Positions 45,046 through 52,939 of a DNA stretch of 64,000 bases are shown here, in pieces. The stretch comes from Clostridium_AT radicumherbarum. GTDB lineage: Bacteria > Bacillota > Clostridia > Clostridiales > Clostridiaceae. Position 1 is the stretch's first letter. Every line of letters starts with the position of its first letter. The notes beneath the pieces were generated by a model. That model saw nothing but the letters and a program-made list of their open reading frames with translations. It did not search any database and had not been told where the DNA came from. The stretch is taken from NCBI RefSeq assembly GCF_045310525.1, contig NZ_JBJHZY010000006.1:17594-81593 (forward strand), given 5' to 3'. The translations under genes were made by a program, and so were the position numbers.

Positions 45046-45150
45046 AATTAAGCGTCACAAGCATAAAAGTTTGTGGCGTTTTTAATTAAGGCAAGTTAGG
45101 AATTTTTGTTACGAGGTTAAGACTATATATGTTATAATTGGTATAATATG
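45046..45150 (+). repeat. Terminator-promoter repeat, copy 2
   Basis: Matches copies at 40694 and 49371: the CGTCACAAG/TTTGTGGCG terminator, then TATATATGTTATAATTGG and TATAAT. Immediately upstream, ACGC (45034-45037) and GCGT (45052-45055) make a perfect dyad overlapping the start of the repeat, so the junction dyad and the repeat are fused. Confidence 0.75.
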
Positions 45151-45199
45151 GTGTGGTGAGATATATTGAATTTAAAACATTTGAATTGGAGGTTTAGTA

Positions 45200-45406
45200 A
45201 TGGCGAAGCGTATAGTTTTTGGAATAATTTCCATTGCCTTCTTTGTATTTTTTTTCGAGATACTAAAATTTATATGGGATAGATTCGTACCGTTCAACAC
45301 CTTAACGGACATAATTTCACTTTTTATCCTTATTATTATAAACATTCCGTTATCAGTAATATGTACTCAAAAGGTAATTAAAATTATAAAACAGGAACAC
45401 GAATAG
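45200..45406 (+). CDS. Small membrane protein, 68 aa
   Basis: Two membrane segments (VFGIISIAFFVFFFEILKFI and LIIINIPLSVICTQ). The RBS TTGGAGGTTTAG is good, and the promoter is probably supplied by the repeat just upstream. Function unknown. Confidence 0.5.
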   Translation: MAKRIVFGIISIAFFVFFFEILKFIWDRFVPFNTLTDIISLFILIIINIPLSVICTQKVIKIIKQEHE

Positions 45407-45600
45407 TGTTTTGAAGGACATAATATTCTTATAGGATGCAGTAATTAAGTCCTTTTGATTACTGTATCCCCGTATTCAATTATCTATATTTTATAAGTGG
45501 ATTCCAGTATGAATCAAATAAATTTAGTTTGAGAATGGCTGACTACACAAAAATCAGCGAATTATTGAGCCGATATTGTGCTGCCATGAGGGTGTGAAAT
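45407..45600. other. Array gap with junction-like motif, hairpin and a 20-codon remnant
   Basis: AATATTCTTATAGGATGC (about 45431-45448) resembles other junction cores. GATGCAGTAAT pairs with ATTACTGTATC nearby. A short frame at 45535-45597 (MADYTKISELLSRYCAAMRV) is probably a remnant or chance. Confidence 0.35.
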
Positions 45601-46263
45601 ATGAAAAAAAGATTATTGGCTTATATTGCGATTATGTTGATGATATCATCGGCTTGTGGAAGTGTTGAAAAGACATCACCTCCAAGAACTTCAAATACTT
45701 CGAATAATAGCATAGAAAATGTAGCGGTTTCTCCAGGTGTAGATACTTCTCAAGCAAACACTTCTAGTGAACCTAAGCCTGAAACAGATAAGTCTATTAT
45801 TCCAAACAATACGTCTGAACCATTTGTAGGACGTATAAATTTGGATAGTGAAACTGAAAAATCTTTCTATGGAACTTGGAAAGTTGAGAAACTTTTAGGA
45901 TTTGCAAATTCATATAATGATGCTTCAGAATATCCAACAGGGCAAAAAATTATTGGTGATGAAATTATAATCAAAAAAGACTTCTATTCAACAAAAGGAC
46001 TTAAAAACTATAATGTTTTTCAATTTGAATTAAAAAATCCATTATATAATATTATAGCGATATGCTATAGCAGAGACTCTTTTTATAGTTTATTTAAAAT
46101 AAATCTCCCAAGTTTAAATATAAATGATAAAGTAAAATACATAGTTATAAGTGACTCTTCTACAAAACTAGGCATACCTGGAAGTTTTTTTATCGTTAAT
46201 AATGATAGACTTATCTTGTTATTAGAGGCAACATGTTTTGAACTAAAAAAAATAAGTGATTAA
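45601..46263 (+). CDS. Putative lipoprotein, 220 aa
   Basis: Signal peptide KRLLAYIAIMLMI and lipobox SSAC, then a Ser/Thr/Pro linker (residues 22-70) and a beta-rich domain starting FYGTWKVEKLLGFANSYNDA, which resembles lipocalin-like extracytoplasmic proteins of Firmicutes. The RBS GAGGGTGTGAA sits close to the ATG. Single-gene unit, function unknown. Confidence 0.6.
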   Translation: MKKRLLAYIAIMLMISSACGSVEKTSPPRTSNTSNNSIENVAVSPGVDTSQANTSSEPKPETDKSIIPNNTSEPFVGRINLDSETEKSFYGTWKVEKLLGFANSYNDASEYPTGQKIIGDEIIIKKDFYSTKGLKNYNVFQFELKNPLYNIIAICYSRDSFYSLFKINLPSLNINDKVKYIVISDSSTKLGIPGSFFIVNNDRLILLLEATCFELKKISD

Positions 46264-46275
46264 AATAATAGTTGT

Positions 46276-46306
46276 TTCGTAATTTTCTTATCTTGCTACG
46301 CAAGAG
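46276..46306. repeat. Array junction motif with bulged dyad
   Basis: CGTAA, TTTTCTTATC, TTGCTACG: CGTAA pairs with TTGCTACG if two bases (GC) are extruded. It resembles in miniature the extrahelical bases of folded attC sites. Confidence 0.45.
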
Positions 46307-46352
46307 TTTTATATTATTCTTTAAGCAAAACGTAGTTGGGAGGTTTATTATA

Positions 46353-46874
46353 TTGAAGAAAAAGAAAGTTATGCCGATTGTCGCATTAATTTTAATAATA
46401 GGAATATTATTTTTGATATTTGGTACACCAAGATATCAGTCTATAAGAATAAAAAACGGGGATTTTGCTGGTTTGAAAAATAAACTGAAAGAAGCGGTAA
46501 ATATAAATTCTGAAGTAGATATTAAGGAACTGGCAGACTTTGATTGGGATGAATGTTACGTATTTGCTCCGTACTTTCCGCCAGAAGAAATTTATAAAAG
46601 AGTAGGATCAGAATGGACGACTACTAAAACTTATATTGAATATCTTCTTTTTCATAATATGGAGAATCAAATTGTAAATGATGCCCAATATGTAGTAGTA
46701 ATTAAAAAAGATAGTAAGGTTATTTTATCAACAAAATATGATTTAAATGAACTACCTGTTATATTCAAACTAGATAATTACAAATTTACAAGCAGTAATT
46801 TTAAGTTTATAGTATCAGTTGCAAAACAATATGTTGAAGGGCAAATAAAAGAGTTGTCATTAAAAAATAATTAG
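46353..46874 (+). CDS. Membrane-anchored hypothetical protein, 173 aa
   Basis: TTG start after GGGAGGTTT. A basic N terminus (KKKKV) leads into one membrane helix (IVALILIIGILFLIFG), then a soluble domain with DWDECYVFAPYFPPEEIYKR, probably outside the membrane. Function unknown. Confidence 0.55.
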   Translation: MKKKKVMPIVALILIIGILFLIFGTPRYQSIRIKNGDFAGLKNKLKEAVNINSEVDIKELADFDWDECYVFAPYFPPEEIYKRVGSEWTTTKTYIEYLLFHNMENQIVNDAQYVVVIKKDSKVILSTKYDLNELPVIFKLDNYKFTSSNFKFIVSVAKQYVEGQIKELSLKNN

Positions 46875-46944
46875 TTGTACATAATTAACTACATTTAAAT
46901 TTTGGTCGCAACTTGTATGATGCTCTTATTTAAGGAGGTATATT

Positions 46945-47478
46945 TTGAGAAGAATAATCTATGTGATAATTTCATCCCTTTTTTTAATCGCAATCCTTGC
47001 TTCTTGTTCTGATATAAACGAAACCAAAAGTAATCCTCCAGCATCTATTAATTCTCAAGTTCAAGGCATTGATGGTACAGTAACATATCCACTGCATATT
47101 ATAGCCCATGAAAATGTTGCTGATGGTGCTGCTGTTCCAAATATTAATTTAATTATAATTGATTCTAATGGTAAAACTGTAGGAAAAACAAAAACTGTGA
47201 AAGATGGTGTTGCTGATATTACAGTGACCGTACCAATAAATAAAAGATATAACAGTCAAATTGGAACAGTAACTGTAATTGGCTTTAATAATGAAAAATT
47301 TAGAAGAACGGTAATGTTTGAAGTCCCAGTTGCAGGTGGTGGAATAGTAAACCAAAACATAATTATGATTCCCAAAACAGGATACCGTGATGAAGAGGTT
47401 AATGTATGTTATGGTAATATCTTTCACATGTTTTCAATGGACATGGTAAACAAATATATACCTTGGAATGGTCAATGA
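46945..47478 (+). CDS. Putative lipoprotein with Ig-like domain, 177 aa
   Basis: TTG start after AAGGAGG. Signal peptide RRIIYVIISSLFLIAI with lipobox LASC. The mature part looks like a beta-sandwich (NLIIIDSNGKTVGKTKTVKD, ADITVTVPINKRY), as in bacterial Ig-like modules. The last 30 residues (YGNIFHMFSMDMVNKYIPWN) do not fit that fold and may be read into adjoining DNA. Function unknown. Confidence 0.55.
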   Translation: MRRIIYVIISSLFLIAILASCSDINETKSNPPASINSQVQGIDGTVTYPLHIIAHENVADGAAVPNINLIIIDSNGKTVGKTKTVKDGVADITVTVPINKRYNSQIGTVTVIGFNNEKFRRTVMFEVPVAGGGIVNQNIIMIPKTGYRDEEVNVCYGNIFHMFSMDMVNKYIPWNGQ

Positions 47479-47537
47479 TTTTCTCAACAATTGTAACCAA
47501 TGGCGAAAGACCATCTAATTATGAGGGGGAAATATTA

Positions 47538-47777
47538 ATGAAAAACAAGTATAAAATTACTTCAGCACTACTGTTTTACTTTTCTATAATGATGACAGTA
47601 TTTTCGGTGATATATTCATTAACTGACTATCAACATTATCTACAACATCCAGAATATTCAGCACCATTTTCAGTGAATTTGATATTTAAAAGTGTTACCT
47701 ATGGAATACCAATTATTATAGGATTCGTGTTATCCTTTATCTTTAAAAGTAAGGCAATTAAGGAAAAGAAATTATAG
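47538..47777 (+). CDS. Small membrane protein, 79 aa
   Basis: Two membrane segments (SALLFYFSIMMTVFSVIYSL and YGIPIIIGFVLSFIF). ATG 47538 follows GAGGGGGAAA. Function unknown. Confidence 0.5.
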   Translation: MKNKYKITSALLFYFSIMMTVFSVIYSLTDYQHYLQHPEYSAPFSVNLIFKSVTYGIPIIIGFVLSFIFKSKAIKEKKL

Positions 47778-47804
47778 GCAAAAATGTTTAATAAGGTGAT
47801 CGAA

Positions 47805-48068
47805 ATGGAAATTTGGGATTTACTTGATAAAAATGGAGATAAAATTGGTCAAACTATAACTAAAACAATGCAACTCCCAGATGGGTATTATCATTTAGGC
47901 GTAGATGTATGGATTACACTTGTTATGAAGGGTGGCAGTAAGAGAGAAATTATGATTTCTAATCCCATTGTTGAAATTAATGGAGTATTTTATAAGGCAA
48001 TGTATGCTCCCGCTGATGATTTGAATAATCTTTACAGTAAACTTGATTATAAAGCAGTAAAAAAATAA
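47805..48068 (+). pseudogene. Chimeric or truncated NUDIX start
   Basis: The first ~35 residues (MEIWDLLDKNGDKIGQTITK, then DGYYHLGVDVWI) are the usual N terminus of a NUDIX hydrolase. The protein then turns into an unrelated sequence (EINGVFYKAMYAPADDLNNL) and stops at 87 residues, with no NUDIX box. It therefore looks like a NUDIX start joined to another fragment, and is probably non-functional as a hydrolase. Confidence 0.55.
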
Positions 48069-48238
48069 AATGATTGCCAAGGCAGTTTGAAGAATGTATT
48101 ATAACTTGTTGAAAGTTAATTATGTCTTTTCTTATATGGTTAATTAATCGTAAATCCATGATTAATTCATTGTAGTATATAGGGAACAAACAAATTTATT
48201 TAAACTTATATATTGTTCATAAAAGGGCGTGAGTAAAA

Positions 48239-48770
48239 TTGAAAAGAAAATTAATGATAATAATTTTACTTGTGCTTATTATACTGACTAGCACAGTGGT
48301 ATATGTAGTAAACAACTATAATTATAAGAATATATACTTTGCCACTGCCTTAGATGAAAGTTATTTAAAAGATCTTAATATAACTTTAGAACCAACTCAA
48401 ATCATTCCAAAGGTTAGTAAGAACAAAATAAGAAATATTGCAATTAATATGCTAAAGAAGTCTTATTCTAAACCCAAAGGGGTATATTTAGAATATGGTC
48501 TTATTACAGATAAGAACAGATCTATAAATGTTTTTCCTAAAGATATTTTAGAAGCAAATCCCGCTTTGAAAGAAAATACATATATTAATCAGATACCAGT
48601 ATGGTTAATAACTTTTAAAGGTATACTGCCTGATGATTATAAAAATAATTATGACTCCAAAACGGTGATATATTATTAGGAAAGCAGCCATTGGATACAA
48701 CTACTACTGTGATTGATGCAATGTCAGGCAAGGAGTTATATGGATTTGGAAGTGGAAAAAGAAATAAATG
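48239..48770 (+). pseudogene. Frameshifted PepSY-like membrane-anchored protein
   Basis: TTG start, one membrane helix (LMIIILLVLIILTSTVVYVV), then a soluble domain. The frame ends at 48679 after YDSKTVIYY, but the -1 frame continues with LLGKQPLDTTTTVIDAMSGK and ELYGFGSGKRNK before a TGA at 48768-48770. That tail is typical of PepSY-like domains, so a one-base change in the AAAACGG run near 48660 has split the gene. Confidence 0.6.
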
Positions 48771-48863
48771 AATTATTACCAAATTGAATGTACTCATGTT
48801 TTTATACTGAGTTACATTTGTAATCTATGATGAAACAAAATTTATCAAAATGGGGGATTGTCA

Positions 48864-49352
48864 ATGAATCTAAAAAAATTAATGCTAATAACTTTATTTG
48901 GAGTTTTAATAATTTTGTCGGCATGGGGTGGATTTATTTTAGGAAAAGATACAAATGGAAAAGAAATTAGCAAAGTAGATTTTTCGAAAGATTCCATGTC
49001 CATTAATATTCGTATTACTAATACACAGAGTATGCCATCGGGTACTGCTTATACTCTTGTATTAAAAAATACAAGTAAATATTTAATTAAACAAAACTCT
49101 GTTTATTTGAGTTACCCTATAAAACAAGGTAATAGTGGAGTAATGACAAATAAATGTAAAGTTGAGGCAACAGGTAATAAAATAGATATTAAACCGAATG
49201 AAGAAGTGATTTTAAACGTCTTTGTACCAAGTGAAAACTACGATAATAATAATAAAATAGACAATAACCGTCCCCAATATGAAATAGAAGGATATCTTAA
49301 TGTAGTAAGTAATTTAACTCATTTTGGGCAGAGTGGGGAACTTGCTAAATAA
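48864..49352 (+). CDS. Membrane-anchored hypothetical protein, 162 aa
   Basis: One N-terminal membrane helix (LMLITLFGVLIILSAWGGFI) followed by a beta-rich outer domain (SINIRITNTQSMPSGTAYTL, then KPNEEVILNVFVPSENY). ATG 48864 follows GGGGGATTG. Single-gene unit; function unknown. Confidence 0.55.
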   Translation: MNLKKLMLITLFGVLIILSAWGGFILGKDTNGKEISKVDFSKDSMSINIRITNTQSMPSGTAYTLVLKNTSKYLIKQNSVYLSYPIKQGNSGVMTNKCKVEATGNKIDIKPNEEVILNVFVPSENYDNNNKIDNNRPQYEIEGYLNVVSNLTHFGQSGELAK

Positions 49353-49376
49353 GACGAAGTCTTCTTATAAACGTCA
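49352..49376. repeat. Array junction dyad fused to the long repeat
   Basis: GACG (49353-49356) and CGTC (49372-49375) form a perfect dyad around AAGTCTTCTTATAAA, starting two bases after the stop codon and overlapping the start of repeat copy 3. Confidence 0.5.
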
Positions 49377-49475
49377 CAAGCATAAAAGTTTGTGGCGTTT
49401 TTAATTATGATAAATTAGGAATTTTTTCTGCGAGGTTCAGACTATATATGTTATAATTGGTATAATACGGAATAG
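49371..49475 (+). repeat. Terminator-promoter repeat, copy 3
   Basis: Third copy of the block at 40694 and 45046, with the same terminator hairpin and the TGTTATAATTGGTATAAT promoter region. Differences are scattered single bases. Confidence 0.75.
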
Positions 49476-49512
49476 TAAAAAGTGCGAAGGAACTCTTCTG
49501 AGGAGGTATAAT

Positions 49513-50112
49513 ATGAAACGAGTATCGTTAAAGCAACCAACTACACATTATGATGAAGGAATTAAGCAGATTGATGAACAAATATGTGAATTAATAAAAC
49601 AACGCAAGGAAATTTCAAACAATAATCCAGGCTACCCTACTTTAGAATACATAATTAAATGGGCAGAAAAGTTTGGTTTATACGAAGAAATGCTAAAATC
49701 AATATTTTATTCATTGTGGAATGAAAAAATGTATAAACCTTTAGTTGAACCAGAAGGCTTTCAAAGGAATTTACTAGTATTAAGGTCTATTGAAATAGAT
49801 AATAGGCTTTTTTCTGTAGTTTCAATCCGTCAGTTCTCTAATGCCAGTATAGTAAATTTCAATATAGACTGGGATAATACAGTTGATTTGTCAGGGAGTC
49901 AGCCACGACATACTCGTTTTGAATTATTTATTGATGAACGATATGAATGCCGATTTAAAGATGGAACAGGCGGAGATGGACATTTTCACTTTAACTTCGC
50001 TGTATCACCACCACTACCAGACAACATTTCAGGAATTTCATTAGTTTTTAAAGAATATAATCTACAATTTGGAGATAAGCAAATAGGTCATGATATTGTA
50101 ATCCAATTGTAA
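49513..50112 (+). CDS. Hypothetical protein, 199 aa
   Basis: It starts with a helix resembling chorismate-mutase-type coils (GIKQIDEQICELIKQRKEIS), followed by a basic helical region and a beta-rich C-terminal half (FNIDWDNTVDLSGSQPRHTR, GGDGHFHFNFAVSPPLP). I know no function. The RBS is GAGGAGGTAT, with a repeat-borne promoter upstream. Confidence 0.55.
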   Translation: MKRVSLKQPTTHYDEGIKQIDEQICELIKQRKEISNNNPGYPTLEYIIKWAEKFGLYEEMLKSIFYSLWNEKMYKPLVEPEGFQRNLLVLRSIEIDNRLFSVVSIRQFSNASIVNFNIDWDNTVDLSGSQPRHTRFELFIDERYECRFKDGTGGDGHFHFNFAVSPPLPDNISGISLVFKEYNLQFGDKQIGHDIVIQL

Positions 50113-50130
50113 AATAAGTTGAATTGGTTT

Positions 50131-50162
50131 ATTCGCATATTTCTTATATGACGGCTTAGTAT
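50131..50162. repeat. Array junction motif with one-base bulge
   Basis: CGCATAT, TTCTT, ATATGACG folds as a 7-bp stem with one extruded base. It is followed by the shared TATGACGGCTTAGTAT (50147-50162). Confidence 0.6.
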
Positions 50163-50214
50163 ATTATTATGCAACAAAGTCAATGTATATACTCTAGATG
50201 GAGAGTGATTAAAT

Positions 50215-50973
50215 ATGGATGATTTTTCTTATGGTAGTCCTTATCTTGATAGCCTTTCCGAGAAATATAACTATGCACATATGCTGCATGAAACCTTTGA
50301 TAATGTTATTGTTCCAGGTTTTAAAGGAAGAGGCTTCAGAAAAAACGGAAAGACTTTATATCGTCAGCGTGATGGTCTTATAGAAGTATGCCATGTTAAA
50401 TTTTCATGTGATAATAGTAGCGTTCATGCCCGGTTTTGGTTACAAGTGGGAATCGCTATACCTTCCTTTTACGATTCACTAGGAAAAAAATATGAAAAGA
50501 AATGGGAGACAACAATATTTAACATGGAACCTGATTCACTTATTGGTTGGGAAAATGGTTTGGCTAATTTTCATTGTTCACCCTATATGTTAGATTTATG
50601 GAACAGTAGGTTACTTCCATTTTCCCTAAATGAAACAAGGAAAGATGAGAAAAAGGAGTTATTAAAGGGTAAACTGGACAACAGATATAATAAACAGACT
50701 GGTGAAGGATTCAACAAGGTTGTTGCTTCTGACATTGAAAATGTCATAATTAAATTTTTTAGTACAATTCCCAGTGCTGAAAAATTATTAGAGCATATTG
50801 ACAATGATGAACCTAATACTTTTGCTGATGAAGTAATGATGTATGAGGTAGCACACCTTTATTACAATTATGGAAAGCAGGAAAAGGCAAAAGAAATATT
50901 AAGAAGAATACAGAATGGCTTTTTAAAAGAAGAAATTCAGCGTTATATTGATTATGCGGGAATTGTTTTATAG
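50215..50973 (+). CDS. DUF4304-like protein, 252 aa
   Basis: The N-terminal half (VIVPGFKGRGFRKNGKTLYR, VHARFWLQVGIAIPSFYD) matches the pattern I recall for DUF4304, a family of unknown function in Firmicutes, sometimes linked to toxin immunity. The C-terminal 70 residues are helical, with YEVAHLYYNYGKQEKAKEIL, like a TPR. The RBS is GGAGAGTG. Single-gene unit. Confidence 0.6.
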   Translation: MDDFSYGSPYLDSLSEKYNYAHMLHETFDNVIVPGFKGRGFRKNGKTLYRQRDGLIEVCHVKFSCDNSSVHARFWLQVGIAIPSFYDSLGKKYEKKWETTIFNMEPDSLIGWENGLANFHCSPYMLDLWNSRLLPFSLNETRKDEKKELLKGKLDNRYNKQTGEGFNKVVASDIENVIIKFFSTIPSAEKLLEHIDNDEPNTFADEVMMYEVAHLYYNYGKQEKAKEILRRIQNGFLKEEIQRYIDYAGIVL

Positions 50974-50999
50974 ACTGTTGAATTAGTTGTTATACTTAA

Positions 51000-51048
51000 T
51001 TCGGACTTTTCTTTTATGACGGCTCAGTATTGTATGACGGCTAAGTAT
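51000..51048. repeat. Array junction with tandem TATGACGGCTNAGTAT
   Basis: TTCGGACTTTTCTTT is followed by TATGACGGCTCAGTAT (51015-51030) and again TATGACGGCTAAGTAT (51033-51048). Two junction ends in tandem could be left after loss of a cassette. Confidence 0.6.
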
Positions 51049-51155
51049 ATTATGGTGAAGTTAATTTAAATTTTTCAAGAATGTTGAACCATAATAATTA
51101 ATTAATTAAATCATATTTTTATTCCTATACTTAATTAATAATAGGGAGATGAATT

Positions 51156-51467
51156 ATGTTGAAACAAAAATTTATAGGTATTTATAAACGACTTGAGAAA
51201 ATATGGTCTAAAATTGATATATTAATTGTCTATATGTTTATTGGTTTATCAATGGGTGAAACAGAAGACCTAATTGGGAAACTTCCTAAAATACTTTTAT
51301 TTTTAATATATTTTGGAGGTTTTTATGCTATCCAAATGCTATCTAGATATTGCAAAAAAAATGAGTTGAAAATATTTGGAAAGATGAATATGGACTTATT
51401 TGGGTTCATAATATGGATTAGTTCTTTTACCATTTCAATATTTTCTACAAATCTCCTGAATTCGTAA
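51156..51467 (+). CDS. Small membrane protein, 103 aa
   Basis: Three hydrophobic stretches (IDILIVYMFIGLSM, ILLFLIYFGGFYAIQML, LFGFIIWISSFTISIFS). The stop codon lies inside a junction-like sequence (TTCGTAATATTCTTATAGG, 51461-51479). Function unknown. Confidence 0.5.
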   Translation: MLKQKFIGIYKRLEKIWSKIDILIVYMFIGLSMGETEDLIGKLPKILLFLIYFGGFYAIQMLSRYCKKNELKIFGKMNMDLFGFIIWISSFTISIFSTNLLNS

Positions 51468-51550
51468 TATTCTTATAGGTTCATTAGTCAAGTATTTAAA
51501 ATAAATGGAAATCTGTAGATTTTAATGAAATAAGGTGGAGGGGATAGGTT

Positions 51551-51901
51551 ATGGAATTTTTTACAAGTGGTATTATTGGGGTGGCTGTGGCTATACTTGG
51601 GCTTATATTAAGAGCATATCCACCAGAACAAATAAATAATAACCATGGATATAAAACACCTTTTGCTATGAAGAATAAAGATACTTGGTGTGAAGGAAAT
51701 CACTTTTGTGGAACTATGCTTTTATTTTCTGGTATTATTTTTATACCTTTATCAATCTTAATGAGATACTTATATAGCAATAACTTATCAAAAAACCTAT
51801 CAATATTAGTTTTGTTTATACTTTTTATAGTAAGCATTATATTTACAGAAATACATTTAAGAAAATTATTCGATAAGAATGGAATAAAGAAGCAGAATTA
51901 A
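51551..51901 (+). CDS. SdpI-like membrane protein
   Basis: The loop NHGYKTPFAMKNKDTWCEGN near residue 35 is the hallmark of the SdpI family (integral membrane immunity or signalling proteins). It is flanked by one membrane helix before it (IIGVAVAILGLIL) and two after it (MLLFSGIIFIPLSIL, ILVLFILFIVSIIF). The length of 116 residues is normal for short family members. The RBS is GGTGGAGGGG. Its target toxin, if any, is unknown. Confidence 0.7.
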   Translation: MEFFTSGIIGVAVAILGLILRAYPPEQINNNHGYKTPFAMKNKDTWCEGNHFCGTMLLFSGIIFIPLSILMRYLYSNNLSKNLSILVLFILFIVSIIFTEIHLRKLFDKNGIKKQN

Positions 51902-51993
51902 TAAGATTAGTTCATATTTTTCTTGTAAAACGTACTATTTTGAATTTTATATTGTATAAAATAAATGAGAATATTATTATGGAGATGGGTGGT

Positions 51994-52239
51994 TTGAGAA
52001 AGAAAACAAAAGTAATAATTACTTTTATTATTTCGCTTATAATAGCATTCTTTTTGGTCGGATATACAAGAAATTCAATGTTTGTAAAAATAGATTGGGT
52101 TGCTGGGGCAACGATTTGGGATAAATTTCGAGAATACTATATAAGAACTTTTTCATCGAATATTTTACCTTCCTTGATTATAGCACTAATACCTACGTTC
52201 ATATTATTTACTGTTCATAGAACAAAAGTTAATAAATAA
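51994..52239 (+). CDS. Small membrane protein, 81 aa
   Basis: TTG 51994 is preferred because GGAGATGGGTGG precedes it; ATG 51979 has no RBS. Two membrane helices (VIITFIISLIIAFFLVGY and LPSLIIALIPTFILFTV). It is the last clear member of the array, followed by a terminator. Function unknown. Confidence 0.5.
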   Translation: MRKKTKVIITFIISLIIAFFLVGYTRNSMFVKIDWVAGATIWDKFREYYIRTFSSNILPSLIIALIPTFILFTVHRTKVNK

Positions 52240-52277
52240 TATTTTTATATAACCTACTACCACACTATTTTAATTTA

Positions 52278-52303
52278 AGAGCATAAAATTTGCTCTTTTT
52301 TAT
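52278..52303 (+). terminator. Terminator at the end of the array
   Basis: AAGAGCA and TGCTCTT with a six-base loop, followed by a T run. Confidence 0.65.
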
Positions 52304-52449
52304 TTACCAAAAAACATTCTTATTTTCCCTACAAACTCTATTATCTGACATATAAGTTGAGTTTATTAAATACTTGAATCTTTAAATCAAGATTTTATAA
52401 ATTACTATATATACAATTATGAAGGTATTTATTAAGGAGGATTTTTGTG

Positions 52450-52908
52450 ATGGGTAACTTAGTAGGAGAAGTAGTATATAACAAATTTATAAATGAAACA
52501 GTTAAGGTAAAGATTTATAAAAGTATTGTAGATAGGTTGATAGTAAGCAGTGAGATTTTTTATGGTTATTTAGAAGAAGAGTTGCAGCATACTTTAAATC
52601 CATGCTTAAAGGAAGATATGAAAAGTATTGAAAAAATTACAGAAGAATTGCAGAATAATAAGTCTACAAATCTTGTAGAAAAGGATATAATGCTAACAGT
52701 TTCTGAGTTTTTAATATTTAGATATGCTGTTGAGAATACCGCTCCTTTAACAGGAACAGTAATATTAAATAATAAGCAGAGTATAGAATACATGGATTTT
52801 GTAATTGGTTTGGATAAGATAAATGATACTCTAGATACAGACGAAATAAAGGATTATTATGAATTTTTGTCTAGTTATGATGTTTCCCAATTTACGATTT
52901 TGAATTAA
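52450..52908 (+). CDS. Hypothetical protein, 152 aa
   Basis: Soluble, acidic, mostly helical protein starting MGNLVGEVVYNKFINETVKV, with FLIFRYAVENTAPLTGTVIL in the middle. The RBS AAGGAGG is perfect (a GTG one codon upstream is equally placed). It lies between the array and the Tn7-like operon, so it may belong to either or be part of the chromosomal or plasmid target. Function unknown. Confidence 0.55.
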   Translation: MGNLVGEVVYNKFINETVKVKIYKSIVDRLIVSSEIFYGYLEEELQHTLNPCLKEDMKSIEKITEELQNNKSTNLVEKDIMLTVSEFLIFRYAVENTAPLTGTVILNNKQSIEYMDFVIGLDKINDTLDTDEIKDYYEFLSSYDVSQFTILN

Positions 52909-52939
52909 ATGCAGTATTTCATTTGGAATTTTAAAGTGA

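Noticed and set aside
45535..45597. 20-codon ORF as a real small gene
   Set aside because: No RBS and no recognisable features; it overlaps the leader of the lipoprotein gene.
36000..52300. CRISPR array, because of repeated intergenic sequences
   Set aside because: The repeats are spaced by whole genes, vary in sequence and length, and no cas gene is present.
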